DNA of 55,465 nt from a virus: IMG/VR virus record IMGVR_UViG_3300022827_000009, positions 1-55,465 of that record. One strand, written 5' to 3'. Positions 11,152-19,050 of this stretch are shown here, piece by piece. The translations under genes were made by a program, and so were the position numbers. Position 1 is the first letter of the stretch; each line of letters starts with the position of its first letter. The notes below the pieces were generated by a model. That model saw nothing but the letters and a program-made list of their open reading frames with translations, was not told where the DNA came from and did no database searches.

Positions 11152-11699
11152 GTTGCTAAAGGGATGTGGTCGCGGAAAAAGAATATAAAGTTATAACGTT
11201 TCCCCGAAAGAACCTTACGAACTCCATGGAGATTGGCCTCGTTACCTCTAAACATTATCAAGTCGCCTTGCTCTAGCTTTATATCTATGTTGTGATGCTG
11301 GAAGTACAGTTCTCCACCTTCATAGTCGCTGTTTAGCATTAAAATACAAGAATAGTGCAGCTCCACCTCGGGTTTACCGTCGTAGTGGTCCCCGTCGTCG
11401 TCGTGAGCGTAATTTTCCGCGCCAGTGTCCATAATGTTCCCGTAAAGGCGCTTCATGCCAAAAGTGTACTTCATGTCGTAATTGTCCTGAAAAAACGCTT
11501 TAACCTTAGTAAGCATCAATCTCACTGGTTGTAGGAAAGGTAGCTCCTCATTCTCCAAGTCTGTTAGGGGGACTCTTTGTAGTCGATATCCCGGTCTGAA
11601 TTGGTCTTTCATCGCGTACTCTTCAATCCATTGTGAGTAAGTCTCGCACTGCGAGGGCGTGAGCGCGTTTTTAATGAGCTTGTATGGAAGGTCTGTCAT
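11148..11699 (-). CDS. 2OG-Fe(II) oxygenase
   Basis: 183 residues with H99-x-D101 (YAHDDDGD), GGELYFQHHNI, H158 (NLHGVRKVLSGKR) and R168. First gene of a two-gene minus-strand operon, with a leaderless promoter that faces the carbamoyltransferase promoter. All catalytic ligands are present. Substrate unknown. Confidence 0.83.
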   Translation of the reverse strand: MTDLPYKLIKNALTPSQCETYSQWIEEYAMKDQFRPGYRLQRVPLTDLENEELPFLQPVRLMLTKVKAFFQDNYDMKYTFGMKRLYGNIMDTGAENYAHDDDGDHYDGKPEVELHYSCILMLNSDYEGGELYFQHHNIDIKLEQGDLIMFRGNEANLHGVRKVLSGKRYNFIFFFRDHIPLAT

Positions 11700-11705
11700 A
11701 AGAAC

Positions 11706-11711
11706 ATTCTA
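11706..11711 (-). promoter_or_regulatory. -10 TAGAAT (minus), leaderless
   Basis: On the minus strand TAGAAT is six bases (gttctt) from the ATG at 11699. Confidence 0.6.
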
Positions 11712-11723
11712 TCATTATTAGAT

Positions 11724-11729
11724 TAGACT
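11724..11729 (+). promoter_or_regulatory. -10 TAGACT, leaderless
   Basis: TAGACT, attagg, ATG at 11736. It is divergent from 11706-11711, with 12 bp between the boxes. Confidence 0.6.
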
Positions 11730-11735
11730 ATTAGG

Positions 11736-13169
11736 ATGAAGATCATAGGTATCAATGAGACTACACACGATGCTGCAATGGCCGTCATTGAGGACGGTGA
11801 GATCCTATTCGCTGGACACGCCGAGCGCTACAGTAAGCAGAAGAACGATTGGTATAACAACGACCTTATTCTGATGGACGCCCTTAAGCACGGATCACCA
11901 GACAAGGTCGCCTACTATGAGAAGTCTTGGCTAAAGAAAATTAGGATTGCACGGCACGGTGGGTTCGGGGGTGGACGTCCCTACTACAAAGACACTCTTC
12001 TCGGTGGCCTACCAACCATTAACTTCACCCATCACTATTCGCATGCTGCTGCTGGATACTTTACCTCTAGTTTTGTGGACGCCGCTATTGTTGTGCTAGA
12101 CGCAATTGGAGAGTTTGAGACGTCTACAGTTTGGAAGGGGGAAGGTGAGAAGATAACGCAGGTGAGAAGGGACAAGTACCCCTTCAGCTTTGGACTCTTC
12201 TACTCTGCCTTTACGCAGCTAGTTGGGTTGAAGCCAAACGAGGAAGAGTACATCATGATGGGCATGGCTGCCTATGGTGACAAAGATAGATATTACGAGA
12301 GAGTACGCAGTTACTTCCCTATCTATTACGCCCAAGAGGGTAACTTTCATAGGGGTATCCAAGACTGGGGAGAAGAAGTAGAGGGCCAAGCAAGATTTGA
12401 CCTAGCAGCTGCAGTCCAACAGGTTTTTGAGGACCGACTGGTTGAGTACATAACCATGGTTAAACAAACTACTGGCAAGAAAAATCTAGTCTTTATGGGC
12501 GGCTGTGCCCTAAACAGTAAGGCCAATACCCTTCTTCACGGCATCTTCAAGAATGTCTGGATCATGCCTAACCCTGGAGATGCGGGGTCAGCACTTGGCG
12601 CTGCAGCCGCCCTCTATGGAAAACACCTGAACTGGACTGGACCATACTTGGGTACCAATATCCCTGGGGAGTATCCAGTAAAGAAAATCGTAGACGCCCT
12701 TATTAACGACAAAGTAGCGCCAGTAGCTTCAGGTAGGGCTGAGTATGGGCCAAGGGCGTTGGGCAATAGGAGTATTTTGGCCGACCCTAGGGATCCAGAC
12801 ATAAAGAATAAAGTAAATCTAATAAAGAAACGTGAGCTATTTAGACCATTCGCTCCAATTGTTATGGAGGAGTATGCAACCAGGTGGTTCGATATGGACT
12901 ACTACTCTCCTTATATGCAGTACACACCAAGATGCCTTAAGCCTTGGTTGATCCCTAGCGTGGTGCACGCAGACGGTACTTCTAGGGTTCAGACAGTAAA
13001 TAAGCGTCAACACCCGGGGCTTTATGAAGTACTAGAGAATTGGCATGCCTACAGCGGTGTGCCAGTTCTATTGAATACAAGTCTCAATATAAAAGGACAG
13101 CCTATGCTTAATGATCAAAATGATGTACTAGAATGGGAAGCACACTACAACACTAAAATCATCAGCTAG
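11736..13169 (+). CDS. NodU/CmcH/TobZ-family O-carbamoyltransferase
   Basis: 477 residues. The N-terminal Kae1-like part starts KIIGINETTHDAAMAVIEDG and holds the HHYSHAAAGY metal/active-site motif, then GLKPNEEEYIMMGMAAYG. Later FMGGCALNSKAN, EYGPRALGNRSILADPR and a terminal VPVLLNTSLNIKGQP complete the family signature. These enzymes transfer carbamoyl from carbamoyl phosphate, via carbamoyl-AMP, to a hydroxyl on a sugar, antibiotic or modified base. It is somewhat shorter than the usual 550-600 residues. The flanking hydroxylases could supply the hydroxyl. Carbamoyltransferases of this family have been tied to phage 5-carbamoyloxymethylcytosine, but the substrate here is unknown. Confidence 0.88.
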   Translation: MKIIGINETTHDAAMAVIEDGEILFAGHAERYSKQKNDWYNNDLILMDALKHGSPDKVAYYEKSWLKKIRIARHGGFGGGRPYYKDTLLGGLPTINFTHHYSHAAAGYFTSSFVDAAIVVLDAIGEFETSTVWKGEGEKITQVRRDKYPFSFGLFYSAFTQLVGLKPNEEEYIMMGMAAYGDKDRYYERVRSYFPIYYAQEGNFHRGIQDWGEEVEGQARFDLAAAVQQVFEDRLVEYITMVKQTTGKKNLVFMGGCALNSKANTLLHGIFKNVWIMPNPGDAGSALGAAAALYGKHLNWTGPYLGTNIPGEYPVKKIVDALINDKVAPVASGRAEYGPRALGNRSILADPRDPDIKNKVNLIKKRELFRPFAPIVMEEYATRWFDMDYYSPYMQYTPRCLKPWLIPSVVHADGTSRVQTVNKRQHPGLYEVLENWHAYSGVPVLLNTSLNIKGQPMLNDQNDVLEWEAHYNTKIIS

Positions 13170-13179
13170 AGGACTAACA

Positions 13180-13878
13180 ATGACAGAACTTACATTTAGA
13201 TCAGACATGACCGTGGAGCTAGTCCAGTCAATGGGCGACGATGCTTCGGTAGTAAAAGCTGCTCGTGTCTCTACTGGCGGTAGCACTACTACTCCTGAGA
13301 AGGATGCTGGTTTAATTAACTACCTTATGCGTGATCGCCACGGCACCCCTTTTGAGCACAACGCTTTTACGTTCTATGTAGAGGCACCTATCTTTGTGTT
13401 CCGCGAGTTTATGCGTCACAGGGTTGCGTCCTACAACGAAGAGTCAGGCCGATACAAAGAGCTTGCTCCAGTGTTTTACATTCCTAGCGAAGATCGTAAG
13501 CTAATTCAAGTTGGTAAGCCAGGTGCTTACACTTTTGAAGAGGGAACTTATGACCAGAAAAAGATTGTTCCGGCAGACATCAAGATGGCAGCTAAAGAGT
13601 CATACGCTGCTTATCAGCGGATGCTAGAAAAAGGTGTTGCCCGAGAGGTCGCAAGGAGTGTTCTACCAGTTGGACTCTACTCTTCTATGTTCGTTACGAT
13701 GAACGCCCGTACACTGATGAACTTCCTATCACTTCGAACTATGCGTGAAGGAACAATGTTTCCTTCTTTTCCGCAGAGGGAGATAGAGATGTGTGCCGAA
13801 AAGATGGAAGACTTCTTTGCAGAGGTCATGCCAGTTACTTACGCAACGTTCAATAAGAATGGTCGAGTAGCTCCATAA
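13180..13878 (+). CDS. thyX: Flavin-dependent thymidylate synthase
   Basis: 232 residues. The ThyX motif RHRVASYNEESGRY (RHR-x7-S) begins near residue 78, and the HGTPFEHNAFTF region precedes it. RTLMNFLSLR in the C-terminal half is typical. It methylates dUMP to dTMP using methylenetetrahydrofolate, FAD and NADPH. It starts 10 bases after the carbamoyltransferase, with GAGGA as ribosome site, so the two are probably co-transcribed. ThyX-like proteins can also make modified pyrimidines, but nothing here deviates from normal ThyX. Confidence 0.95.
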   Translation: MTELTFRSDMTVELVQSMGDDASVVKAARVSTGGSTTTPEKDAGLINYLMRDRHGTPFEHNAFTFYVEAPIFVFREFMRHRVASYNEESGRYKELAPVFYIPSEDRKLIQVGKPGAYTFEEGTYDQKKIVPADIKMAAKESYAAYQRMLEKGVAREVARSVLPVGLYSSMFVTMNARTLMNFLSLRTMREGTMFPSFPQREIEMCAEKMEDFFAEVMPVTYATFNKNGRVAP

Positions 13879-13911
13879 GCAAGCACTATTATAGTCAACC
13901 TGCACAGCTAG

Positions 13912-13917
13912 TACACT
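13912..13917 (+). promoter_or_regulatory. -10 TACACT, leaderless
   Basis: TACACT with seven bases to ATG at 13925. Confidence 0.5.
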
Positions 13918-13924
13918 GATACCT

Positions 13925-14542
13925 ATGGATATTAAATTTATTGGCGAGACTCAGATTGCTATAGTAGATGACTTAGTTGACGTTACCGTCTGTGACGCTC
14001 TCTCTGAAATGTCTAAGTGGTGCAAAGCTCAAGGCTTAGTGTTCAGAGGTGAGCTAGACACTGATGACCACATAGTTGTAGAAGATGGTACGAACTCCCC
14101 TCCCCGCGAGGAGGATGACACCTTCTGGCTAGACAAGAATACTCCCATATCGGAGCTCCCGCAGTACTACCAAGACCTTGCTCGAATAGTGTCCGACCGC
14201 TCAACTGAAGCTGTGGATGCCTACTTCGCTCTTATCGGGCAGACACTTCCTTACAGGGAGATTAACTTAGACGTTATACACATATTCTTTGCAGGCGAAG
14301 AGCTCGAATGGCACATGGACTGCTTTGACTACTCGCTAGTCTTCTACCTAAATGACCGGACAGAGTGGGAGGGTGGAGACCTCTACTATCCCGAATTGGA
14401 CATAAAGCTGTCACCAGTTAAGAATAGACTGGTAATCCAGCCCTCGCGGATTCCTCACTTGGTCACTAAGATCACTGGGGGCCTTAGGACTACAATGACA
14501 ACTTTCATCCCCATCGGGGACCCACCGTACCCATCCGACTAA
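13925..14542 (+). CDS. 2OG-Fe(II) oxygenase
   Basis: 205 residues. H130-x-D132 (EWHMDCFDYS), GGDLYYPELDIKLSP, H178 (IPHLVTKITGG) and R188 form the metal and cosubstrate site. The N-terminal 110 residues are helical and family-specific. It leads a plus-strand unit with a 30-residue peptide and a catalytically degraded relative. Confidence 0.83.
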   Translation: MDIKFIGETQIAIVDDLVDVTVCDALSEMSKWCKAQGLVFRGELDTDDHIVVEDGTNSPPREEDDTFWLDKNTPISELPQYYQDLARIVSDRSTEAVDAYFALIGQTLPYREINLDVIHIFFAGEELEWHMDCFDYSLVFYLNDRTEWEGGDLYYPELDIKLSPVKNRLVIQPSRIPHLVTKITGGLRTTMTTFIPIGDPPYPSD

Positions 14543-14555
14543 AGGCGTAATTATA

Positions 14556-14648
14556 ATGATGATTCTGTACTATATGGAACGTGCCTACCGCAAGATTAAG
14601 TACATCCTCTTTCCGAAGAAGAGGCCAAAGAAGGACTTTATCTACTAA
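14556..14648 (+). CDS. 30-residue basic peptide
   Basis: ATG at 14556 encodes 30 residues (MMILYYMERAYRKIKYILFP then KKRPKKDFIY). Strongly basic with aromatic and hydrophobic residues, possibly a membrane-surface helix. Its stop overlaps the next start (TAATG), which argues for translation. No homologue recognised. Confidence 0.45.
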   Translation: MMILYYMERAYRKIKYILFPKKRPKKDFIY

Positions 14649-15271
14649 TGTATGCTGGCGTAACTACGATAACTCGAGAGACTAGGCATCTACCTATACC
14701 CTTTGCGACACTTAACGATGTTCTGACGCTTGTCGAAGTCGACCTCTTGCGTGATTTTGCTCTAAACTTTTCGTCTGACGCTACTGGGGATGACTTCAGT
14801 GTGAAGCACGAACTACCTAACCGGCCTACCGAATGGGACCCTCACGGGTTGGTGATGAAGCTGCAGGATCAGTTTAGAGACTACATACAAAGAAACTTCT
14901 TCATACTGGGGTCTGTGGAGCCTAGATACTTTACAATCCTCAGGACCGACGAGCTGCAATCATATGTGGACAAGTATAGCTACTTTGAAAATGGTGGATA
15001 CGTCTTATATACTGCGATCATACCGCTCTCACACCAGGGTACTGACTATACAGGTGGAGATCTTACTTATATGCAAACCGGCGAGGGCGGATCTGGGAAA
15101 CCAGGGCAGATGCTAGTCCACCGAAACGAGACACTGAACTCTTGGGCGTTAAATAAGGTGGAGTCCGGAATCCGAATAGACTTAGTCCTTGTGCAACACG
15201 AAATAGAGAACAGAACAAGCTACACCGAGTTTGAGATGGAACAAACTATAGACGATGGAATGTCTTACTAA
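14648..15271 (+). CDS. 2OG-oxygenase-fold protein lacking metal histidines
   Basis: 207 residues. It aligns by layout with the gene at 13925: YTGGDLTYMQTGEGGSGKPG matches GGDLYYPE...P and GIRIDL keeps the cosubstrate Arg (R176). The proximal HxD is replaced by Y106-x-D108 and the distal His by a NSWAL segment. With both histidines gone, Fe(II) binding is unlikely, so a pseudoenzyme or partner subunit is the best guess. The frame is intact, so the loss looks maintained rather than decay. Confidence 0.65.
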   Translation: MYAGVTTITRETRHLPIPFATLNDVLTLVEVDLLRDFALNFSSDATGDDFSVKHELPNRPTEWDPHGLVMKLQDQFRDYIQRNFFILGSVEPRYFTILRTDELQSYVDKYSYFENGGYVLYTAIIPLSHQGTDYTGGDLTYMQTGEGGSGKPGQMLVHRNETLNSWALNKVESGIRIDLVLVQHEIENRTSYTEFEMEQTIDDGMSY

Positions 15272-15876
15272 ATATAGCTCGGAGCATTAGCTGCGTCGTA
15301 CTGAAAACCTGTCATGCTGTATCTAACTCCGTCAGTAACTGGCGGTACTCCGTGAAGAATATCACTGGAATGCACAACTATCATGCCGGACTCTGCTTCT
15401 AGCTCTAGGTCGAGATCCGGATAGTAGAGACTGCCTCCTGAGTAACTACTGCCACTATTTAAATAGCAGATTACCCCATATTTTATCCCTGTATCTCCTT
15501 CTTCTCCCTCGAAGGAGTCGGTATGATCTGCTAGATAATCACCGTTGGTCCACCGGTGAACTATGTTCAGTGGCATTCCGATATACGCTCCGGCGAGCCC
15601 CCCTAGGGCAGATATGCACGCAAGTATGGCAGTGTCTGCAAACTCATTGAGTTCGTTGTAGTGCCGCACGTTCGCGTCCCCTTTAAGTGTATTGAGGTAG
15701 ACATTTCGTGCATCCCATCTAGTTACGGGGGTGCCGTCACTCGTTAGAGTCCCTATCTTGGTCAGCCCACTGTCGATTAAGAGCTCCGTATAGCCGGTAA
15801 GGGCTTTGCATAGCCCATCAGGTATTGCATTCCGGGCTATAGCAATATCAGCACCAGGCACTTTGATTATCTCCAT
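15268..15876 (-). CDS. 2OG-Fe(II) oxygenase
   Basis: 202 residues on the minus strand. H118-x-D120 (ADHTDSF), GGSLYYPDLDLELEAESG, H175 (ILHGVPPVTDG) and R185 are all present. It converges with the degraded paralogue at 15271 (4-bp 3' overlap). An own leaderless promoter lies at 15883-15888. Confidence 0.85.
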   Translation of the reverse strand: MEIIKVPGADIAIARNAIPDGLCKALTGYTELLIDSGLTKIGTLTSDGTPVTRWDARNVYLNTLKGDANVRHYNELNEFADTAILACISALGGLAGAYIGMPLNIVHRWTNGDYLADHTDSFEGEEGDTGIKYGVICYLNSGSSYSGGSLYYPDLDLELEAESGMIVVHSSDILHGVPPVTDGVRYSMTGFQYDAANAPSYI

Positions 15877-15882
15877 GGGAAG

Positions 15883-15888
15883 AGCCTA
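15883..15888 (-). promoter_or_regulatory. -10 TAGGCT (minus), leaderless
   Basis: On the minus strand TAGGCT is followed by cttccc and ATG at 15876. Confidence 0.55.
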
Positions 15889-15955
15889 CTTTACTTTTTA
15901 ACTAGTGTTGCGGGAGATGCGTTAGAGTTGTTGGTACATAGACGAAAGACTACCC

Positions 15956-16663
15956 TTGAGCGAGCTGGACGCCCCTATTACTAAAGCAATTCTGTACGCA
16001 CGCGTATCTACAATGATACAAGTAGAGGATGGTGTGTCGCTGGATGTGCAAGAGAGAACCCTTGTGCAGGCTAGGGAGATGTACGGATTCTCCGAAGGTG
16101 AGTTGGTCCGCGAAGAGGGCCGCTCCGGTAAGAACGTTACCGGCAGGCCCAAACTAATAGACGCCCTTAAGCGTCTAGACCGTGGCGAGGCAGACGCCCT
16201 TATTGTGACCAGGATAGATAGACTGGCCAGGAGTACAAAGGACTTCTTGGACATAGTGGATAGGGCCAACAAGAATGAGTGGAGGCTGATCCTCCTTGAT
16301 CTAAACCTAGACACCTCTACATACCAAGGAAGATTTGTCGTCACAATAATGAGCGCCTTGGCCGAGATGGAACGTGGAATTATTGCAGAGCGCTCAAAGG
16401 ATATCCATAAAGATCGCAGAGATAGAGGTATCGTCTGGGGCGAAGATATGGGACCGAAGATGTTTATCCCACCGCAGGTAAGGGAGCAAGTTTTGACTCA
16501 TAGGGGCAGGGGAATGTCTTATCAGGCAATAGCCGACACGCTGAATATTCAGGGGTTAGTTGCTTCTAGGGGTGGAACTTGGTATGGTTCAAGTGTGAAG
16601 AATGTAATAGACGCACTTACGAAAAATGAAAAGGGACTCAATGGCGAGAAAAAAGAAGCTTAG
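15956..16663 (+). CDS. Serine recombinase (resolvase/invertase type)
   Basis: 235 residues. The catalytic motif ILYARVST places nucleophile S18 after R16. RIDRLARSTKDFLDI (residues about 83-97) and SALAEMERGIIAERSK are the remaining resolvase-domain signatures. The C-terminus has a short HTH (MSYQAIADTLN...GGTWYGSSVKNVI). It is too short for a large serine integrase but longer than a minimal resolvase. TTG at 15956 is the only start that keeps the full N-terminus. It could invert or resolve phage DNA. No paired recombination sites were recognised in the window. Confidence 0.85.
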   Translation: MSELDAPITKAILYARVSTMIQVEDGVSLDVQERTLVQAREMYGFSEGELVREEGRSGKNVTGRPKLIDALKRLDRGEADALIVTRIDRLARSTKDFLDIVDRANKNEWRLILLDLNLDTSTYQGRFVVTIMSALAEMERGIIAERSKDIHKDRRDRGIVWGEDMGPKMFIPPQVREQVLTHRGRGMSYQAIADTLNIQGLVASRGGTWYGSSVKNVIDALTKNEKGLNGEKKEA

Positions 16664-16997
16664 AGAAGAAGAGATAACTGGTCCAATTAAAGATTGGACA
16701 GTATCTACTGAGATTCAGATTAACGGCAGAAACGTTACCGTCGGCACAGAGATGAAAATAAAAGGTGAGCGTGGAAGATTCAGGTTCATGAAGCACGTCA
16801 CTAATGCTGACGGAGTTGAGTGGATAGACGTTTGGGGGGGACCAAAAAAGTCTGAGCACACTAGGAGTTTTAGGTTGGATAGAGTGCAGAGAGTTCACTA
16901 TAGGAACACTACTGACCAAGCTCTAGCGGCAGAGTATAAGGCTAAGAAGATTGCCATAAAAGCTGAACTAGAGGAGAGTAATGAAGATCAGGATTGA
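16641..16997 (+). CDS. Small DUF7246-like phage protein
   Basis: 118 residues starting MARKKKLREEE. ATG at 16641 has AAGGGA just upstream and overlaps the recombinase 3' end, so it is preferred over an upstream in-frame start at 16626. The centre (GRFRFMKHVTN...EWIDVWGGPK...RSFRLDRVQRVHYRN) resembles a small beta-rich protein common in actinophages. Function unknown. It overlaps dut by 17 bases. Confidence 0.7.
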   Translation: MARKKKLREEEITGPIKDWTVSTEIQINGRNVTVGTEMKIKGERGRFRFMKHVTNADGVEWIDVWGGPKKSEHTRSFRLDRVQRVHYRNTTDQALAAEYKAKKIAIKAELEESNEDQD

Positions 16998-17412
16998 GAC
17001 CACTAACGGAGCAGTTGTACCTATCTATGCTCAGGATGGCGACGCGGGGGCTGACCTTGGCGCCAACGAGAACGTAGAGATTAGAGCTGGAGCGCGGAAA
17101 CTTGTTAAGACTGGTATAAAGATTGCCATCCCAGACGGATACGTAGGATTGATCCACCCGCGAAGTGGCCTCGCGCTGAAGCAAGGCCTAACAGTTCTAA
17201 ATGCTCCTGGAACTATTGACTCTGGATATCGTGGTGATGTTGGCGTTATCCTGTACAACACTGAGTTTAGTAAGACGGCAGTAATCAGTAAGGGTGACCG
17301 AATCGCTCAGTTGGTAATCCAAAAGGTTGAAAGAGCAAAGTTTGAAATCGTAGACGCCCTTGATGATACTGACAGAGGCGAAGGTGGATTTGGCTCCACA
17401 GGAGTTAACTAA
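16981..17412 (+). CDS. dut: dUTP diphosphatase
   Basis: 143 residues, normal length for trimeric dUTPase. The five motifs are visible: DAGADL, PRSGLALKQG, NAPGTIDSGYRGDV, GDRIAQLV and the P-loop-like RGEGGFGSTG at the C-terminus. It hydrolyses dUTP to dUMP, keeping uracil out of DNA and feeding ThyX. Confidence 0.95.
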   Translation: MKIRIETTNGAVVPIYAQDGDAGADLGANENVEIRAGARKLVKTGIKIAIPDGYVGLIHPRSGLALKQGLTVLNAPGTIDSGYRGDVGVILYNTEFSKTAVISKGDRIAQLVIQKVERAKFEIVDALDDTDRGEGGFGSTGVN

Positions 17413-17414
17413 AG

Positions 17415-17528
17415 ATGAAAGCCCTCACCGATAAAGAGAAGAAGGCCGTAAAGCTAATCTTGTCTGCTCGGCAAGTACAACGTGCGACTGAATTTAAGAT
17501 TGCTCAGGAAAAGAATAGCTCTTCTTAG
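17415..17528 (+). CDS. 37-residue Lys-rich peptide
   Basis: ATG at 17415, two bases after the dut stop. It encodes MKALTDKEKKAVKLILSARQ followed by 17 more residues, a likely amphipathic helix. No ribosome site of its own, so coupled translation would be needed. Unrecognised; moderate support from position and composition. Confidence 0.45.
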   Translation: MKALTDKEKKAVKLILSARQVQRATEFKIAQEKNSSS

Positions 17529-17585
17529 CCCAACGTGATTTGCTGGGTGTAGACTTAGGGAAGATGTACCAACAAAGGAGCTAAA

Positions 17586-18896
17586 TTGTCAGATACCTCA
17601 GAGTCACAGACCACCTCAAATAAGGTAAGGACCTTTGTTTTAGACACATCTGTTCTCCTCTCTGACCCAAAGGCAATCTTTCGCTTTGCGGAACACGAAG
17701 TTGTTCTGCCCATCGTTGTGATTAATGAGCTTGAGAAAAAGCGAAACGATGGCGAGATAGGTTATCTTTCACGTAAAGCGCTTCGACTACTAGACGACCT
17801 CAGAGATGAGCACGGAAGACTGGACTTCCCTATCCCAGTTGGAGACGGTGGAACTCTACGCGTTGAGCTCGGAAACATTGAGCCTGGCATCCTTCCCGCA
17901 GGTTTTCAATTAGGAGACAATGACTCGCGGATCTTGGCCGTAGCGGCGAATCTTAAGAGCGTAGGGTATGACGTAACCTTAGTCTCCAAAGATCTTCCGA
18001 TGCGAGTAAAAGCTGCATCAATTGGACTAAATGCTGAGCAGTACCTGCACGAGCTTGCCAACGAAGAGTGGCACGGTATCTCAGAGATTGCCGTCTCTGG
18101 CGCAGACATAACTAATCTCTACGACAATGGTGAACTAGCACATGAATCCATCAAGGGTATGCCCGTCAATACTGGACTAGTACTATCTTCAGAATCTGGT
18201 GGTGCACTAGGTCGAGTCACAGACAGTGGGACCATTCGTCTAGTCAAGGGTGATCGAGAAGTCTTCGGACTACATGGACGCTCTGCTGAGCAGCGACTTG
18301 CTATCGATTCGTTGTTGGATCCGGGTATGGGTATCGTCTCGCTCGGTGGAAAAGCCGGAACCGGAAAGAGCGCCTTGGCTCTATGCGCTGGGCTCGAAGC
18401 GGTCCTTGAAAGGAAAGAGCACAAGAAGATTATGGTGTTCCGACCATTGCATGCAGTTGGCGGTCAAGAGCTTGGATACCTCCCTGGAACCGAAGCCGAG
18501 AAAATGAATCCGTGGGCGCAGGCCGTTTTCGACACGCTTGGATCGCTGGTCTCTAAAGAGGTAATTGAAGAGGTCATAGCTCGTGGCATTCTTGAAGTCC
18601 TACCACTAACTCACATTCGTGGGCGCTCACTCCACGACACCTTTGTAATCGTAGATGAAGCTCAGTCGCTAGAGAAGAATGTATTGCTGACTGTTCTATC
18701 TCGTATCGGTCAAAAGTCTAGAGTGATCCTGACGCACGACGTAGCTCAGAGGGATAACCTCCGAGTGGGCCGTCATGATGGAGTCGCCTCAGTTGTTGAG
18801 AGACTAAAGGGTCAATCGATATTTAGCCACATTACTTTGATGCGCTCCGAGCGAAGCGAGATTGCTGCGCTAGTTACTGACCTTCTAGATTACTAG
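17586..18896 (+). CDS. phoH: PIN-PhoH ATPase
   Basis: 436 residues. The N-terminal PIN domain ([27 protein letters not shown]) is joined to a PhoH ATPase with Walker [11 protein letters not shown] near residue 257 and Walker [13 protein letters not shown]. PhoH2-type proteins are toxin-antitoxin-derived RNA helicase/RNases; in phages their role is unsettled. The start is TTG at 17586 after AAGGAG (17576-17581). The length is normal for PIN-PhoH fusions. Confidence 0.9.
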   Translation: MSDTSESQTTSNKVRTFVLDTSVLLSDPKAIFRFAEHEVVLPIVVINELEKKRNDGEIGYLSRKALRLLDDLRDEHGRLDFPIPVGDGGTLRVELGNIEPGILPAGFQLGDNDSRILAVAANLKSVGYDVTLVSKDLPMRVKAASIGLNAEQYLHELANEEWHGISEIAVSGADITNLYDNGELAHESIKGMPVNTGLVLSSESGGALGRVTDSGTIRLVKGDREVFGLHGRSAEQRLAIDSLLDPGMGIVSLGGKAGTGKSALALCAGLEAVLERKEHKKIMVFRPLHAVGGQELGYLPGTEAEKMNPWAQAVFDTLGSLVSKEVIEEVIARGILEVLPLTHIRGRSLHDTFVIVDEAQSLEKNVLLTVLSRIGQKSRVILTHDVAQRDNLRVGRHDGVASVVERLKGQSIFSHITLMRSERSEIAALVTDLLDY

Positions 18897-19049
18897 ATGG
18901 CCAAACGCGAAATAAAAAACGCCACTATTGACTACAGCGGAGACGCTAGGGAAACTATCTTTGGATGGTGCTCCACTGGACAACATGAGGATTGTACTGT
19001 AGAGTTCCCAGGGCATACATGTGTATGCACATGTCACGGAGAGGCCTAA
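18897..19049 (+). CDS. 50-residue Cys/His-rich peptide
   Basis: ATG at 18897 follows the PhoH stop with no gap. The C-terminus HTCVCTCHGEA with the earlier CSTGQHEDC forms a CxxxxxxxC...CxCxCH metal-binding pattern seen in many small actinophage proteins. Function unknown. It ends one base before the next start. Confidence 0.65.
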   Translation: MAKREIKNATIDYSGDARETIFGWCSTGQHEDCTVEFPGHTCVCTCHGEA

Positions 19050-19050
19050 A

